Shown piece by piece: positions 1 through 11,000 of a stretch of 64,000 bases of DNA. This stretch comes from an uncultured Porphyromonadaceae bacterium. GTDB lineage: Bacteria > Bacteroidota > Bacteroidia > Bacteroidales > Muribaculaceae. Within the stretch, counting starts at the first letter, position 1, and each line of letters starts with the position of its first letter. The stretch spans positions 56,949 to 120,948 of the forward strand of contig CANSRU010000008.1 in assembly GCA_947649495.1 (NCBI GenBank), given 5' to 3'. A program made the position numbers and the translations under genes. The notes under the pieces were generated by a model. The model did no database searches. It was given only the letters and a program-made list of their open reading frames with translations, and was not told the origin of the DNA.

Positions 1-78
1 GTATTTATTTATGTAAGTAAAATATATAATCACCGCAAAATTAACACTATTTTCCATTTCGCCAAACTGAAATTAAAA

Positions 79-109
79 TTGCCATATACATATTTTTATG
101 GTAACTTTG
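79..109 (+). promoter_or_regulatory. Bacteroidota promoter for the GH16 gene
   Basis: A -7 box TAACTTTG lies at 102-109 and a -33 TTG at 79-81, separated by 20 bp, which fits the Bacteroidota primary sigma consensus. The transcript would start near 116, so the GH16 start must be the ATG at 133 and not an upstream in-frame ATG at 79, which lies in the -33 element. Confidence 0.65.
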
Positions 110-132
110 TGGGCTTTATAAAAGGAATACTG

Positions 133-978
133 ATGAAAAAGATACTTTATCTTGCCTTGATATCTGCTTCTGCAATGGCATTCTACACAGGCTGCAAATC
201 CACTCCGGCCGTTGAAGAAACCTGCGACGAGGAATGGGAATTGGTGTGGGAAGATAATTTTGACAGTGTGGGCTACCTTGACACCACCGTATGGTCCAAA
301 ATTCCACGTGGTGTATCGTCGTGGAGCAAGCACATGACTGACGCCGACACATGCTACGATATAACCGACGGCAATCTGATACTTCGGGGACTCAAAGCCG
401 ATGGCATTGTGAACGATACCGTGCCATATATCACCGGTGGTGTTTTCACCAAGGGTAAGAAAGCATTTCAGGAAGGACGCCTTGAGGTCCGTGCCAAACT
501 TCACGGAGCCAAAGGCGCGTGGCCTGCAATATGGATGTCACCCGATCCGGCTTTCAGCAAAGGCGACAGCAAAAGCTACCAATGGCCCTATGGGGGAGAG
601 ATTGACGTGATGGAGCGTCTCAACCACGATCCGATTGCCTACCAGACCGTACACTCTTACTATACGGTTGATCTCAAGCAGGACACTGTTCCTCCTCATT
701 CGGCAACCGGAGTGATATATCCTGATGAATACAATGTGTATGCGATTGAAATGTATCCCGACAGCATGCGTTTCTTCATCAACGACATCCACACTCTCAC
801 ATACCCACGTATCGAAACTCCACTTGAAGGTCAATATCCTTTCGACCGTCCGTTTTATCTGCTGATAGACATGCAGCTCGGAGGCAATTGGGTTGGTGAG
901 ATTGACCCTACCGAACTGCCCGCCACAATGTATGTGGACCGTGTGAGCTTCTACCGCAGAAAACATTCTGACAAATAA
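133..978 (+). CDS. GH16 family beta-glucanase lipoprotein
   Basis: Predicted secreted glycoside hydrolase of family 16, a retaining endo-beta-glucanase fold (laminarin, lichenan or related glycans); the exact substrate cannot be read from sequence. The 281-residue product starts with a lipoprotein signal (hydrophobic stretch ending in FYTGC). The catalytic signature EIDVME is at residues 156-161, giving E156 as nucleophile and E161 as acid/base. The ATG at 133 was chosen because it follows AAGGAA and lies just downstream of a good promoter. A close paralogue follows 35 bp downstream, so the two are probably co-transcribed. No SusC/SusD pair is nearby, so this is not a complete polysaccharide utilization locus in the window. 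Confidence 0.85.
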   Translation: MKKILYLALISASAMAFYTGCKSTPAVEETCDEEWELVWEDNFDSVGYLDTTVWSKIPRGVSSWSKHMTDADTCYDITDGNLILRGLKADGIVNDTVPYITGGVFTKGKKAFQEGRLEVRAKLHGAKGAWPAIWMSPDPAFSKGDSKSYQWPYGGEIDVMERLNHDPIAYQTVHSYYTVDLKQDTVPPHSATGVIYPDEYNVYAIEMYPDSMRFFINDIHTLTYPRIETPLEGQYPFDRPFYLLIDMQLGGNWVGEIDPTELPATMYVDRVSFYRRKHSDK

Positions 979-1013
979 TCGTCAATATCTTATATCCGAA
1001 AGCGTCTTACCTT

Positions 1014-1844
1014 ATGAAACATATCCTCTGGCTGCTGTATGCCATCGTAGTTATAGCCGTATGCTACTTCGCGTTTTTCCGCAATGACAGTACGGATACA
1101 TCCGACCAATGGGAACTCGTATGGGAGGAACAGTTTTCGCATTCCGATAAAATAGACACAACTGTATGGTCGGTTATTCCACGCGGCACCGCTCCATGGA
1201 ATAAATACATGTCGGCCGCCGACACATGCTACGGCATTGGCAACGAAGGCCTCGTGCTTCGCGGATTGCATGCCGAAGGGCTCGTTAACGACACAGTGCC
1301 TTATATCACCGGTGGTCTGTACTCCAAGGGTAAAAAAGCATTCCACAACGGACGGCTCGAAATCAGGGCAAAACTGCAGGGTGCCAAAGGCGCATGGCCT
1401 GCGATATGGCTGTTGCCTGACCCCGGATTCGGCGAAACAGGCCGAGAAAACTGCAAGTGGCCCTACGGAGGAGAGATTGACATAATGGAACGCCTCAACC
1501 ACGATTCCATAGCATATCAGACCGTACACTCTTACTATACACTCAATCTCAAACAGGACACCATACCTCCGCATTTCGCCACCGGCTCTATCAACCCGGA
1601 GACCTTCAATGTATACGCTGTGGAAATGTACCCCGACAGCCTGTGTTTCTTCATCAACGACACCCATACATTCACATATCCGCGAATCGAAACTCCGCTT
1701 GAAGGCCAGTTCCCGTTCAATCAACCTTTCTACCTGCTTATTGACATGCAGCTCGGAGGCGACTGGGTGGGAGAGATAGATCCTGAGGAAGTGCCGGTGG
1801 AAATGATTGTTGACCGTGTGAGCTTCTATCAGAAAAAACAATAG
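1014..1844 (+). CDS. GH16 family beta-glucanase, membrane-anchored paralogue
   Basis: Second GH16 glycosidase (276 residues), strongly similar to the preceding gene through the whole catalytic domain, with the signature EIDIME at residues 154-159 (E154 nucleophile, E159 acid/base). Unlike its neighbour it has no lipobox; the N-terminus has one hydrophobic segment (about residues 3-21) not followed by an evident cleavage site, so it may stay anchored in the inner membrane or be exported by an uncleaved signal. The pair looks like a tandem duplication whose copies diverged in localisation. It ends 12 bp before uvrB. Confidence 0.82.
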   Translation: MKHILWLLYAIVVIAVCYFAFFRNDSTDTSDQWELVWEEQFSHSDKIDTTVWSVIPRGTAPWNKYMSAADTCYGIGNEGLVLRGLHAEGLVNDTVPYITGGLYSKGKKAFHNGRLEIRAKLQGAKGAWPAIWLLPDPGFGETGRENCKWPYGGEIDIMERLNHDSIAYQTVHSYYTLNLKQDTIPPHFATGSINPETFNVYAVEMYPDSLCFFINDTHTFTYPRIETPLEGQFPFNQPFYLLIDMQLGGDWVGEIDPEEVPVEMIVDRVSFYQKKQ

Positions 1845-1856
1845 CAGGCCCGGAAA

Positions 1857-3935
1857 ATGGACTTCAAACTCTCATCACAATATCAACCCACCGGCGACCA
1901 GCCGCAAGCTATAGAGCAACTGTCGCAGGGAATAGTTGACGGAGTGCAGGCGCAGACACTTCTCGGCGTCACCGGCTCGGGCAAGACATTCACCATGGCC
2001 AACGTGATTCAGCAGGTGAAACGGCCCACGCTCATTCTGAGCCACAACAAAACCCTTGCTGCTCAACTTTACAGCGAATTCAAGAACTTCTTCCCCGACA
2101 ACTCTGTACAATATTTCGTCTCCTACTACGACTACTATCAGCCTGAAGCCTATATACCGTCTGTCGACAAATATATAGAAAAGGACCTGATGATCAACGA
2201 TGAGATTGAGAAACTGCGCCTTGCCACCGTGTCGGCATTGCTTTCGGGACGCAAGGATGTGATTGTTGTCAGCTCTGTGTCGTGTCTCTACGGCATGGGC
2301 AATCCGGAAGACTTCAACAGCAATGTGATAGACCTGCACGTTGGTCAGAAAGTGGCACGCAACATGTTTCTGCGCGAACTGGTCAATGCCCTTTACAGCC
2401 GCAACGAGGTCAACTTCACCCGTGGCACATTCCGTGTAAAAGGTGACACCGTTGATATATACCTCGCCTACGAGGATATTGTGGTACGCGTGGTGTTCTG
2501 GGGCGATGAGATTGAATCAATAGCCACTTTCTATCCCTCCGACTACGTTACGCTGGGACAGCATGACTCATTCCGGATATTTCCGGCGAATATATTCGTC
2601 ACATCCAACGAACGCATGGCCGCGGGCATAGCCCAGATTGAACTTGACCTGGGTGAGCAGGTTGGTTTCTTCCTGAAAGAAGCCCGCGAGATGGAGGCCC
2701 ACCGTCTTCAGGAGAGAGTGACATACGACATAGAGATGATGCGTGAGGTGGGACACTGCTCAGGCATAGAAAACTACAGCCGGTACTTCGACGGCCGCAA
2801 GCCTGGAATGCGCCCGTTCTGCCTTCTCGACTACTTCCCCAAGGATTTCCTGACCATAATCGATGAAAGTCATGTGAGCATTCCGCAGATACGCGCCATG
2901 TACGGAGGCGACCTCTCGCGCAAGATGAACCTCGTGGAATATGGTTTCCGGCTTCCGGCCGCACTTGACAACCGACCACTGAAATTCGAGGAATTCGAAC
3001 AGCTCACCAACCAGATGATTTATGTTAGCGCCACCCCGGCCGACTACGAATTGCAGCGAAGCGAAGGAGTGGTCGTGGAACAGATTATACGTCCCACCGG
3101 ACTGCTTGACCCGATAATCGAGGTGCGCCCCTCGCTCAACCAGATTGACGACCTGATGGAGGAGATTCAACTGCGTGTGGAGCGCGATGAGCGTGTGCTC
3201 GTCACCACCCTGACCAAACGTATGGCCGAGGAACTCAACGACTATCTGCTGAAACTAAGGGTCAAGGCCGCATACATACACAGCGATGTTGACACACTCG
3301 ACCGCATACGCATACTCGACGACCTGCGCGCCGGTGTTTACGACGTGCTGATTGGTGTCAATCTTCTGCGCGAGGGTCTCGATCTGCCTGAAGTATCGCT
3401 CGTGGCCATTCTCGATGCCGACAAGGAAGGATTTCTCCGTTCACACCGCTCACTCACACAGACCGTGGGGCGCGCGGCGCGAAATCTGAACGGCACGGTG
3501 ATAATGTATGCCGACAAAATCACCGACAGCATGCGCCTGACCATCGACGAGACCAACCGGCGCCGAACCATGCAGCTCGCCTACAACGAACAGCACGGAA
3601 TCACCCCGCAGGCCATTGTCAAGGCCCGCAACCGCATAATCGGAGTAGACACTGACGAGACAGACACTCCGGCACCACGTTCGGGAAAGACGCCGGCCAA
3701 GACATCACGCCGCGAAAACAAGCCCGTGATGTACGAGAACGAATACACCACGAAAGTGGATATCGCCGCCGACCCGGTTATTTCCTACATGTCGCGCGAC
3801 GAACTCGAACGCACCATAACACGCCGCCGCATGGAGATGGTCGATGCGGCAAAACGCATGGAATTCATGGAAGCAGCCCGCCTGCGCGATGAGGTGCTTA
3901 AATTAGAGGAGCTTCTGAGCAAAAAACAAGAGTGA
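1857..3935 (+). CDS. uvrB: Excinuclease ABC subunit B
   Basis: UvrB, the damage-verification helicase of nucleotide excision repair, which is loaded by UvrA and recruits UvrC. The 692 residues match full length. The Walker A motif GVTGSGKT is at residues 37-44, the Tyr-rich beta-hairpin [12 protein letters not shown] begins near residue 92, helicase motifs such as DESH and VGRAARN are present, and the C-terminal UVR motif (about residues 640-685) carries the UvrC-interaction helices. It is packed between the GH16 pair and the YgiQ-like gene with 12 bp and 3 bp gaps, so it is probably read from the same transcript, an unusual link between glycan degradation and repair that may simply reflect gene packing. 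Confidence 0.97.
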   Translation: MDFKLSSQYQPTGDQPQAIEQLSQGIVDGVQAQTLLGVTGSGKTFTMANVIQQVKRPTLILSHNKTLAAQLYSEFKNFFPDNSVQYFVSYYDYYQPEAYIPSVDKYIEKDLMINDEIEKLRLATVSALLSGRKDVIVVSSVSCLYGMGNPEDFNSNVIDLHVGQKVARNMFLRELVNALYSRNEVNFTRGTFRVKGDTVDIYLAYEDIVVRVVFWGDEIESIATFYPSDYVTLGQHDSFRIFPANIFVTSNERMAAGIAQIELDLGEQVGFFLKEAREMEAHRLQERVTYDIEMMREVGHCSGIENYSRYFDGRKPGMRPFCLLDYFPKDFLTIIDESHVSIPQIRAMYGGDLSRKMNLVEYGFRLPAALDNRPLKFEEFEQLTNQMIYVSATPADYELQRSEGVVVEQIIRPTGLLDPIIEVRPSLNQIDDLMEEIQLRVERDERVLVTTLTKRMAEELNDYLLKLRVKAAYIHSDVDTLDRIRILDDLRAGVYDVLIGVNLLREGLDLPEVSLVAILDADKEGFLRSHRSLTQTVGRAARNLNGTVIMYADKITDSMRLTIDETNRRRTMQLAYNEQHGITPQAIVKARNRIIGVDTDETDTPAPRSGKTPAKTSRRENKPVMYENEYTTKVDIAADPVISYMSRDELERTITRRRMEMVDAAKRMEFMEAARLRDEVLKLEELLSKKQE

Positions 3936-3938
3936 CGC

Positions 3939-5825
3939 ATGGCCGAACCTATATTTCACCGTCATAAGGTAACAGAATTTCTACCCACATCCGTAAAAGA
4001 GATGAAGGCTCTTGGGTGGACACACGTGGATGTCGTGCTCTTTTCAGGCGACGCATACGTTGACCATCCATCGTTCGGAGCGGCTGTAATCGGCCGCACA
4101 CTTCAGGCCGCCGGCTATAATGTGGCCATTGTGCCGCAGCCCAACTGGCAGGACGATTTGCGCGACTTCAAGAAATTCGGGGCACCACGTCTGTTTTTCG
4201 GAATATCAGCCGGAGCCATGGACTCGATGGTCAACCACTATACTGCTGCAAGGCGTAGACGCAGCGACGATGCCTACACCGCCGGCGGGCGCCATGGAGC
4301 ACGCCCCGACTATCCCACGGTGGTCTACGGCGAGATTATAAGGCGTCTGTTTCCCGACACTCCGCTGGTGGTAGGTGGCATAGAAGCGTCTCTCCGGCGC
4401 CTGTCGCACTACGATTACTGGCAGGACCGCCTGCGCCCGTCAATTATGATGGATACCCCTGCCGATATCCTGATTTACGGCATGGGCGAAAAACCGATAG
4501 TAGAGATAGCCCGACGCCTTGACAGCGGAGAGAACGTAAAAGACCTTACCGACATAATGCAGACGGCCATAGTGCTGCCTGCCGATGAAATGCCTGATCC
4601 GGACACACATGGCCACATACTTCTGCACTCATTTGAGAAGTGTATGGCCGACAAACGCTGTCAGGCTGAGAATTTCAAGCACATCGAGCAGCAGAGCAAC
4701 CGATTTGAGGGCGACACTCTTTGGCAGCAGCATGGGCAGCGCGTGGTCAAGGTCAATCCCATGCTTCCACCTATGGGTACGGCCGAGATTGACCGCTCCT
4801 TTGACCTTCCGTACACCCGCGTGCCGCATCCACGCTACAAAGGCAAAGTGATTCCGGCCTACGAAATGATACGTCATTCGGTCAACATGCACCGCGGATG
4901 TTTCGGCGGATGCGCTTTCTGCACAATATCGGCACATCAGGGCAAATTCATAGCATCGCGCAGCAAGGAATCCATACTCAAGGAGGTGCGTCAGGTGACC
5001 CGTATGGACGACTTCAAAGGCTATATCAGCGACCTTGGCGGCCCGTCGGCCAACATGTACGGCATGCATGGACACGACCTCTCGATATGCAAGAAATGCA
5101 TGCGGCCGTCGTGCCTTCACCCCAAGCCTTGCCCGAATCTCGATACCGACCATTCCCGGCTGCTCGACATATACCACGCGGTTGATGCCATGCCCGAAGT
5201 AAAGAAATCGTTTATCGGCAGCGGTGTGCGCTACGACCTTTCGATGCACCCCACCGGCAATCATAAGATTGATGCCATAAACCGACGCTACAACGAGGAG
5301 CTTATAGCCAATCACGTTTCGGGACGATTGAAAGTGGCGCCCGAACACACATGTCCCCACGTGCTCAATGTGATGCGTAAACCCGATTTCGCGCTGTTCT
5401 ACGACTTCAAGCGAATCTTCGATTCCGTAAATGAGCGCCACGGCATGCGCCAGCAGCTCATTCCCTACTTCATATCGAGCCATCCCGCATGCCGCGAGGT
5501 AGACATGGCCGAACTTGCCGCCGAGACCAAGCAACTCAACATGCACCTTGAGCAGGTCCAGGACTTCACCCCTACCCCCATGACCCTCGCCACCGAGATC
5601 TATTACACCGGCATCCACCCCTATACCGGCGAAAAGATATTCACCGCCATCAGGCCCGAGGAAAAACTGGCGCAGCGCAAATACTTCTTCTGGTACGACA
5701 AGACTTACCGCACCGACATTATCAAATCGCTGCACCGCCTGCACCGCCCCGACCTCATAGCCCGGCTCTATCCCGCCTATCGTGTAAACGAACCGCCAAG
5801 CCGTAAAAACCCACGCCGCAGATAA
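3939..5825 (+). CDS. YgiQ family radical SAM protein
   Basis: Large radical SAM protein of the YgiQ/UPF0313 family (628 residues); the biochemical role of the family is not firmly established. The [4Fe-4S] cluster motif CFGGCAFC places C321, C325 and C328 at the centre of the protein. Upstream is the YgiQ N-terminal domain with the characteristic segments FSGDAYVDHPSFG and GGIEASLRRLSHYDYW. A Cys-rich stretch (CKKCMRPSCLHPKPC, about residues 386-400) follows the radical SAM core, as expected in the family. The gene starts 3 bp after uvrB and ends facing the minus-strand regulator. Confidence 0.93.
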   Translation: MAEPIFHRHKVTEFLPTSVKEMKALGWTHVDVVLFSGDAYVDHPSFGAAVIGRTLQAAGYNVAIVPQPNWQDDLRDFKKFGAPRLFFGISAGAMDSMVNHYTAARRRRSDDAYTAGGRHGARPDYPTVVYGEIIRRLFPDTPLVVGGIEASLRRLSHYDYWQDRLRPSIMMDTPADILIYGMGEKPIVEIARRLDSGENVKDLTDIMQTAIVLPADEMPDPDTHGHILLHSFEKCMADKRCQAENFKHIEQQSNRFEGDTLWQQHGQRVVKVNPMLPPMGTAEIDRSFDLPYTRVPHPRYKGKVIPAYEMIRHSVNMHRGCFGGCAFCTISAHQGKFIASRSKESILKEVRQVTRMDDFKGYISDLGGPSANMYGMHGHDLSICKKCMRPSCLHPKPCPNLDTDHSRLLDIYHAVDAMPEVKKSFIGSGVRYDLSMHPTGNHKIDAINRRYNEELIANHVSGRLKVAPEHTCPHVLNVMRKPDFALFYDFKRIFDSVNERHGMRQQLIPYFISSHPACREVDMAELAAETKQLNMHLEQVQDFTPTPMTLATEIYYTGIHPYTGEKIFTAIRPEEKLAQRKYFFWYDKTYRTDIIKSLHRLHRPDLIARLYPAYRVNEPPSRKNPRRR

Positions 5826-5831
5826 GCACCA

Positions 5832-5850
5832 CCGGCAGGATTTATGCCGG
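5832..5850. terminator. Small hairpin between convergent genes
   Basis: Arms CCGGCA and TGCCGG with a 7-nt loop lie between the YgiQ gene and the convergent regulator gene, followed on the plus strand by a modest T-rich stretch. A weak bidirectional terminator is possible. Confidence 0.35.
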
Positions 5851-5858
5851 ACAGCTTT

Positions 5859-7541
5859 CTAATTAGTGGAGCGCGGAGCTTCCTTTTTATCGGCATCAGA
5901 TTTTTCTTTCTCTTTGCGATACTGTGCCGGAGATATTCCGAAGAATTTGTTGAAGTGACTGTAGAATGTAGCCCGGCGTACATATCCGCAACTTTCGGCT
6001 ATGGCATCAATGGTCCATTCGGGGTGTTGCTTAATCATCTTAACCGAATATTCCACCCGCAATTTGTTTATGTAATCGTTCGGTGTCAGACCGGTAAACT
6101 GATTTATCAACTGAGAGACTTTGGCACGGCTCAGGCCGGTGGTCTCGGCAATATTGTCGCGATTGAACGTCGGGATTCTGAAAAGGGATTCCATGACTAT
6201 CTTTGTCTGCATCCCGGCAAAGAGTTTATAATCATTCTTATCCTCAGGAGCGGCGTCAGCGCTAAGAGGTTGCATTGCAATCAGTTCGTCAATGCGTTTG
6301 GTGGCCAGCTGCTGGCTCTTGACCGACTGCATGTAGGCTCTCCACACCAGTAGCAGGATTATAAGGACAAGGATAGCCACACAGGTTGACACGATTAATA
6401 GAATATGCCTTCGCTGTGAAATGGCATTTTCATTGGCAAGTGCAAGTTCCTTTTCGTTAAGGGCAAATACTGAGGCTAATTCCTGTGCCCGAATCGACCT
6501 TTCGCGCAGATAGATAGAGTCTTGTATCACAGCTGCCCGCTGAATCAAGCCATAGCCGTCACGATAGTTTCCCAATCCGGCCTGTGCGCGTCCATCTGAA
6601 ACGAGCAGGCTGTGATAATCACCGTTGATAGTATCGGTATCCTCAAACATGGCATAGAGCGGGGCTGTAAATTCCATAACTTTGCGCCATTGCCTTGAGT
6701 CAAGCAGATAATCTATTATATATACCCTCCCTATTGGACTGCGGGCATAATCTGTCGACATAAAAGCACGATAGGCATCCTCAGCCTCCTGAGTATGGCC
6801 AAATCTTTCAGCACACGAGGCTATACGTGCATAGGCGTAGGCTCTCTGCTGGTCGGTAAAACCTTTCGGGCTTCCTCCCACCTTATCTATCCTATCAATA
6901 AGAGCCAGCCGTTTCTTACCATCGGCAAGCCCCTCTTCAAACCGATCGTCGGCATATAGTTCCACAATCTTCACACCATAGGCAGCCGACACATTTGCAA
7001 GCACCCGGGCATCGTCGGATGCGCTACCGCCGTCTATTATCCGGTCCAGATACCCATATCCCTGCTTACGGTCGCCCATAGCAAACGATGTTTTGGCCAT
7101 GGTTGTGAGGATATTATATTCTGATGCCGTGTTTCCTTCCTGCCGTGCAATTTCCATCGCTTTCAATGAGCTTTCTATACTGCCTTGATAATTGCCGAAA
7201 AAGGCCTGCGCAACAGAAAGTAACGTCAAAGCGTTAAGGTGCTGCTTAGGATGTGCTGAAATCGAATCGGCTCCGAGCGTGGCCTGCGCATACTTCTCAA
7301 CAAGGGAGAACATACGTTTCTCATTATATGCCAGACTCCGCAGAAGATTGACCTGATAGGCCGGAAGTGTAGCGAATTCATTATTTTCAATCTGGTCAAG
7401 CACCTCGAGTACAGAATCGGGCACGTCAACAATTCTGGCACGCAGTGACTGCGCCAACCCGGAGCTGACGTCCTGGCCGGCGATGGTATTGATGGTAATT
7501 GTAACAGTGAGGAGAAGGAGTGCAGATAAACGTAATTTCAT
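5859..7541 (-). CDS. TPR-containing membrane regulator with AraC-type DNA-binding domain
   Basis: Predicted one-protein signalling regulator of 560 residues. Order: N-terminal signal or anchor segment (MKLRLSALLLLTV), about 350 residues of TPR-like helical repeats, a transmembrane helix at about residues 382-403, then a cytoplasmic AraC/XylS helix-turn-helix domain at about 465-556 (with SRAKVSQLINQFTG and ISPAQYRKEK). The TPR part is probably periplasmic and senses a ligand or envelope state, by analogy with similar Bacteroidota proteins. Met at 7541 was chosen because it begins the signal segment; a -7-like box lies so close upstream that the message could be leaderless. It is divergent from the 2160-residue surface protein and is the obvious candidate for its regulator (inference). 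Confidence 0.82.
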   Translation of the reverse strand: MKLRLSALLLLTVTITINTIAGQDVSSGLAQSLRARIVDVPDSVLEVLDQIENNEFATLPAYQVNLLRSLAYNEKRMFSLVEKYAQATLGADSISAHPKQHLNALTLLSVAQAFFGNYQGSIESSLKAMEIARQEGNTASEYNILTTMAKTSFAMGDRKQGYGYLDRIIDGGSASDDARVLANVSAAYGVKIVELYADDRFEEGLADGKKRLALIDRIDKVGGSPKGFTDQQRAYAYARIASCAERFGHTQEAEDAYRAFMSTDYARSPIGRVYIIDYLLDSRQWRKVMEFTAPLYAMFEDTDTINGDYHSLLVSDGRAQAGLGNYRDGYGLIQRAAVIQDSIYLRERSIRAQELASVFALNEKELALANENAISQRRHILLIVSTCVAILVLIILLLVWRAYMQSVKSQQLATKRIDELIAMQPLSADAAPEDKNDYKLFAGMQTKIVMESLFRIPTFNRDNIAETTGLSRAKVSQLINQFTGLTPNDYINKLRVEYSVKMIKQHPEWTIDAIAESCGYVRRATFYSHFNKFFGISPAQYRKEKEKSDADKKEAPRSTN

Positions 7542-7546
7542 GATTG

Positions 7547-7554
7547 CAAATGTA
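7547..7554 (-). promoter_or_regulatory. Possible -7 box for the TPR/AraC regulator
   Basis: Reads TACATTTG on the minus strand (consensus TAnnTTTG). The expected transcript start is almost on the ATG at 7541, implying either a leaderless message or a chance match. Confidence 0.35.
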
Positions 7555-7649
7555 GCACAAAACGGAGAATCAACCGGTATACCCATATATGAAATAGAAA
7601 CAATGCTAAATATCGGTATTCACCTGCCAATCAACGTATAATCAAAATG

Positions 7650-7729
7650 AGTACACGGAATAGTACAAACTTCCGGGAATTCACACCCTTTTAGAGAGCC
7701 CACCGGACGAATATAGTACAAAAAGTACA
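7650..7729. promoter_or_regulatory. AGTACA repeat cluster, putative operator
   Basis: Four copies of AGTACA occur as two pairs (7650/7662 and 7715/7724). The second pair ends just upstream of the -33 element of the promoter at 7738-7770, a typical activator position. The nearby TPR/AraC regulator is a plausible binder, but this is inference. Confidence 0.4.
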
Positions 7730-7737
7730 CCTATATT

Positions 7738-7770
7738 TTTGCATGGACATTTGACTGCGCACTAATTTTG
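7738..7770 (+). promoter_or_regulatory. Promoter for the giant surface protein
   Basis: The -33 TTTG is at 7738-7741 and the -7 TAATTTTG at 7763-7770, with 21 bp between them. The predicted start near 7777 gives a 5' leader of about 285 nt. Confidence 0.6.
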
Positions 7771-7902
7771 CGGATTCGCATACTACAGATATATTTTGAA
7801 AGAAAAAGCATGACAGTACGCACAATTTCAATAAAAAATCAAATCACGATTGTCCCATGAACGCAACCACATCTCATTATTTCATACAGCGGGAGGCTTA
7901 GC

Positions 7903-7959
7903 GCTGCTCTTCCTATTGTGACAGGCAATGCGAGGGCCTCTGTAAATGGGAGGAGCAGC
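7903..7959 (+). promoter_or_regulatory. Structured 5' leader stem-loop
   Basis: Arms GCTGCTCTTCC (7903-7913) and GGAGGAGCAGC (7949-7959) form an 11-bp stem with one G-U pair around a 35-nt loop; GAGGC at 7893-7897 can alternatively pair with GCCTC at 7936-7940. Downstream is a run of seven T near 7980. It could be an attenuator or a cis-acting RNA; I do not recognise a known riboswitch class. Confidence 0.4.
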
Positions 7960-8061
7960 AGGTACGACTCTCACACTATTTTTTTAACATACCTCCAAAT
8001 TCTATCATCATATGAACCTTGACAAAATTGAAAATAATACATATAAAATAAAAATCACATC

Positions 8062-11000
8062 ATGAAACATTTCATTCAGGAAAAATGCAAGCGATGGCTG
8101 ATTATGTTGATTGTCCTTGCATCGTCCTCGCCATCTTGGGCTATTGACGTTGATGGCGTGAGCTACGAGTACAACGAAGTCTTCAGTTGGGAGTCCTCCC
8201 GACAGGCTCAGTTCGGTCGCGAAGGAGGTAACACCTATTATCATGTCAAGAATCTTAAAATCGAGATGCAGCCCGGTAAAGGGGCTGCGATAGAGATTGC
8301 GGGCAACGTTATAATCGCTGTTGAAGGCTCTATGTCGGTCAAAGGTGGCGACGCCCTCGGCTTCATAGCCGGCGGCGCCGGTATCCATGTGCCCCACGGT
8401 TCTACTCTTCGCATCATGGCTTGGGAAGACAAGCCATGCACAGTCACTGCAAATGGCGGCCATGCGTCCGATCCCAATGTCATGCTCGATTACACCGACA
8501 ACCGACGTTTTGATAACGGTGGTGGCGGTGCCGGCGCCGGTATCGGTGGCAATGGCGGACGCGGTGGCAACGCCACAGGTCTCACAAAAGACTCCAAAGG
8601 AAATATCTTGCTCTCAAACTATGGCCAGCCAAGTGCAGCCTGCGGCGATATCATAATCGACAAAAACGTTAATCTCACGGCCTATGGCGGCCGCGGAGCC
8701 GGTGTGCTCCACGACACTGCCACAGGCATTAAAAACGACTGGGACTTTGTTTTAAGCACAGACACGGTCAAGACTGTAGGTCAGTTTTATATGGTGGCAG
8801 GTGCACAATGGGACAAACAGAACAACCTGTCGGTTAACACTGAAGGTTCCTACTGTACAGGTACCGGCTTATATCCACCCTATAGTGCCTACGGTTGCGC
8901 CGGCTGTCTCGGCGGTGGCGGTGGCGGTTATCCCGCGGCCGGCATCGGTGGTGGTGGTTCAGGAGGCGGAGCCGGCGGTCTGGGCGGATTGCCCGGCTCG
9001 CAGACCAACGAAGCATACGACGCTTTCGGTGATGGCGGCCACGGTGGTGGCGGCGGCACAGGCTACGGCATCGCCGGCACCTTCGGTCTCGGAGGCGAAG
9101 GGACAGGAGCACGCTGGGGGGCTCCTGTAACGCTGATTCATCAATACCGCACAACAACCCCGATGATAGGCCCGGGAAATTATTCGACAAATGATGTCTG
9201 GTTAAATATCCGCGACGTGTATAACGGCCGCAATGGCTATCCTGGACAGAAAAACTTCTCAGGGCTCGGACATGACTATGGCGAAACGGTCGATAAACAG
9301 CTTACAACAGTGCGCCCCGGATCATTTCTGCGAGGAGGCAACGGCGCCGAAAAGGTGAGCAAATCAAACGCTCCTGCCACAGGCAATGAAGGTGGCGGTG
9401 TGCTCTTCGACTCACAGAGCGGATCAATCACCATCCGAGGCACCGTGGTCAGTAAAGCAAATGGAGGCCTTCAGAAGCCGGGCTACGACGACAGTCCCGG
9501 TTTCCATGTCAGCTATGTCTACGAAAATCTTCCCTGCTATATCAACGATATTGGCCATGCTCTTCCCGGAGAGCAGAATCCCTTCACTGTGCTTGTTGAA
9601 CCCGGTGGAAAGCTCACGATGAGCCGCAAGGACTACATAAAGATTATCACTGACCTCGATCCCTCAGGACGCGACTTTGAGGTTAGAGTGAAAAACTATG
9701 TCAACGAAAAAACATATATCAACACATATAACCACTATCACACCAGAGGCGTGAACCACTTCCGCGAAGATGTGGGCAGAACGGCACTCTACGTATCGAC
9801 CAGCGGATGGAACGAGACCTATCTCTCTTACTATCAGACGGCATTTGGACAGCCCGACTATATACATACCCCGAATATGAGTCTGAATGAGGTCTACTAC
9901 ACCAACGTAGATATTCCGTCGATTGAGTGGGAATACACCTCGGCAGGTACATGGGGCGTACGCTCAAAATCGGGTCAAAACATCTATGGTTTTAAAGGGT
10001 GCGTCGATAACACAACAACAGAAGACAAATTCGGTGTGCTGCTTTTCGATGCAAACATTAGCAACGGCGTCCTGAACATAGGAGGCGAAACAGAAATAGG
10101 CGACACTTATGGCTGGACTAAACAGGCAGCTACCATCGGAGGCAACACCTTCACCGGAATATACACTCAAAACAGCTCGAATGGTCGCGCCGACCTGCGC
10201 TCCATGAAATGGGTACCTGTCTCAATGTTTTTTGCCGGCACTGGAAGCACCGCTTTTAATATCGAATCCTTGCCTATCAACGGAGTGCCTAAGGTGACCA
10301 ACTACAACACCGACGGCTCCGCCATTCTCGGCTTCTATTCCGAAGTGCCGACGCTGGAGGGAGGCTATCTGACTGTGCACGGAGATGAACTGCGCACACT
10401 TGAATCGTTTGTACGCGACGGGCACAATGATATTTTCTTCGTAACCTGGAATCCGAGAAACGATATAGTGGCTCCCTCATCGCGCGGCAAGATCATAGCC
10501 CAACTGACAGATGCGACCGGTTCTTATGGCGAGGGTTTGGGCGGAGTCAAGCGCGCGATGGCAAACATCGCCTCGGGAAAGAGCATCTATTGCTCATTCA
10601 ACTACGACTCACAGAAGAGCATCTTCTTCACCTATAAAGGCTCTATGACAGTGCAGGTCGACAACGGCACGCAAACAGAGTTTAACTCAGCTGATTGGAC
10701 AACGGGCAGCGTCAATGTCAGTTCAGGCTTTCATTCCCTGAAATTCACTGCCAAATCAAACGGCACACAACTCTATGACCTTTCGGCCGACTATCCCCTC
10801 GCTGTTAACGACGACGGCTCGTATCTGATAACCAATCCCGAACAGCTCATGGCATTTGCCGAACAGTTTAACAATCTCATTATCCCCGACACTGTGACCG
10901 TCAAGCTCGGTGCCGACATTGACCTTACGGGATATGCCTGGGAGCCTATTGGCTACTACTATCGCAAGACAGGCGAGATATATCGCGGTGCCATTTTCAA

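Larger units (their letters stand above)
7542..8061. other. Long divergent regulatory interval
   Basis: About 520 bp without a supportable gene. It holds a cluster of AGTACA motifs (7650-7655, 7662-7667, 7715-7720, 7724-7729), a good plus-strand promoter (7738-7770), and a roughly 285-nt transcribed leader with a strong stem-loop at 7903-7959 followed by a T-run (about 7979-7985). Confidence 0.6.

Noticed and set aside
4629..5744. Long minus-strand reading frame (371 codons) inside the YgiQ-type gene
   Set aside because: It is antisense to a clear radical SAM protein with conserved cysteines; its own translation has no recognisable motif.
7860..8000. Known riboswitch class in the giant-gene leader
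   Set aside because: No consensus of the classes I can recall (cobalamin, TPP, SAM, c-di-GMP, preQ1) fits; reported only as a structured leader.
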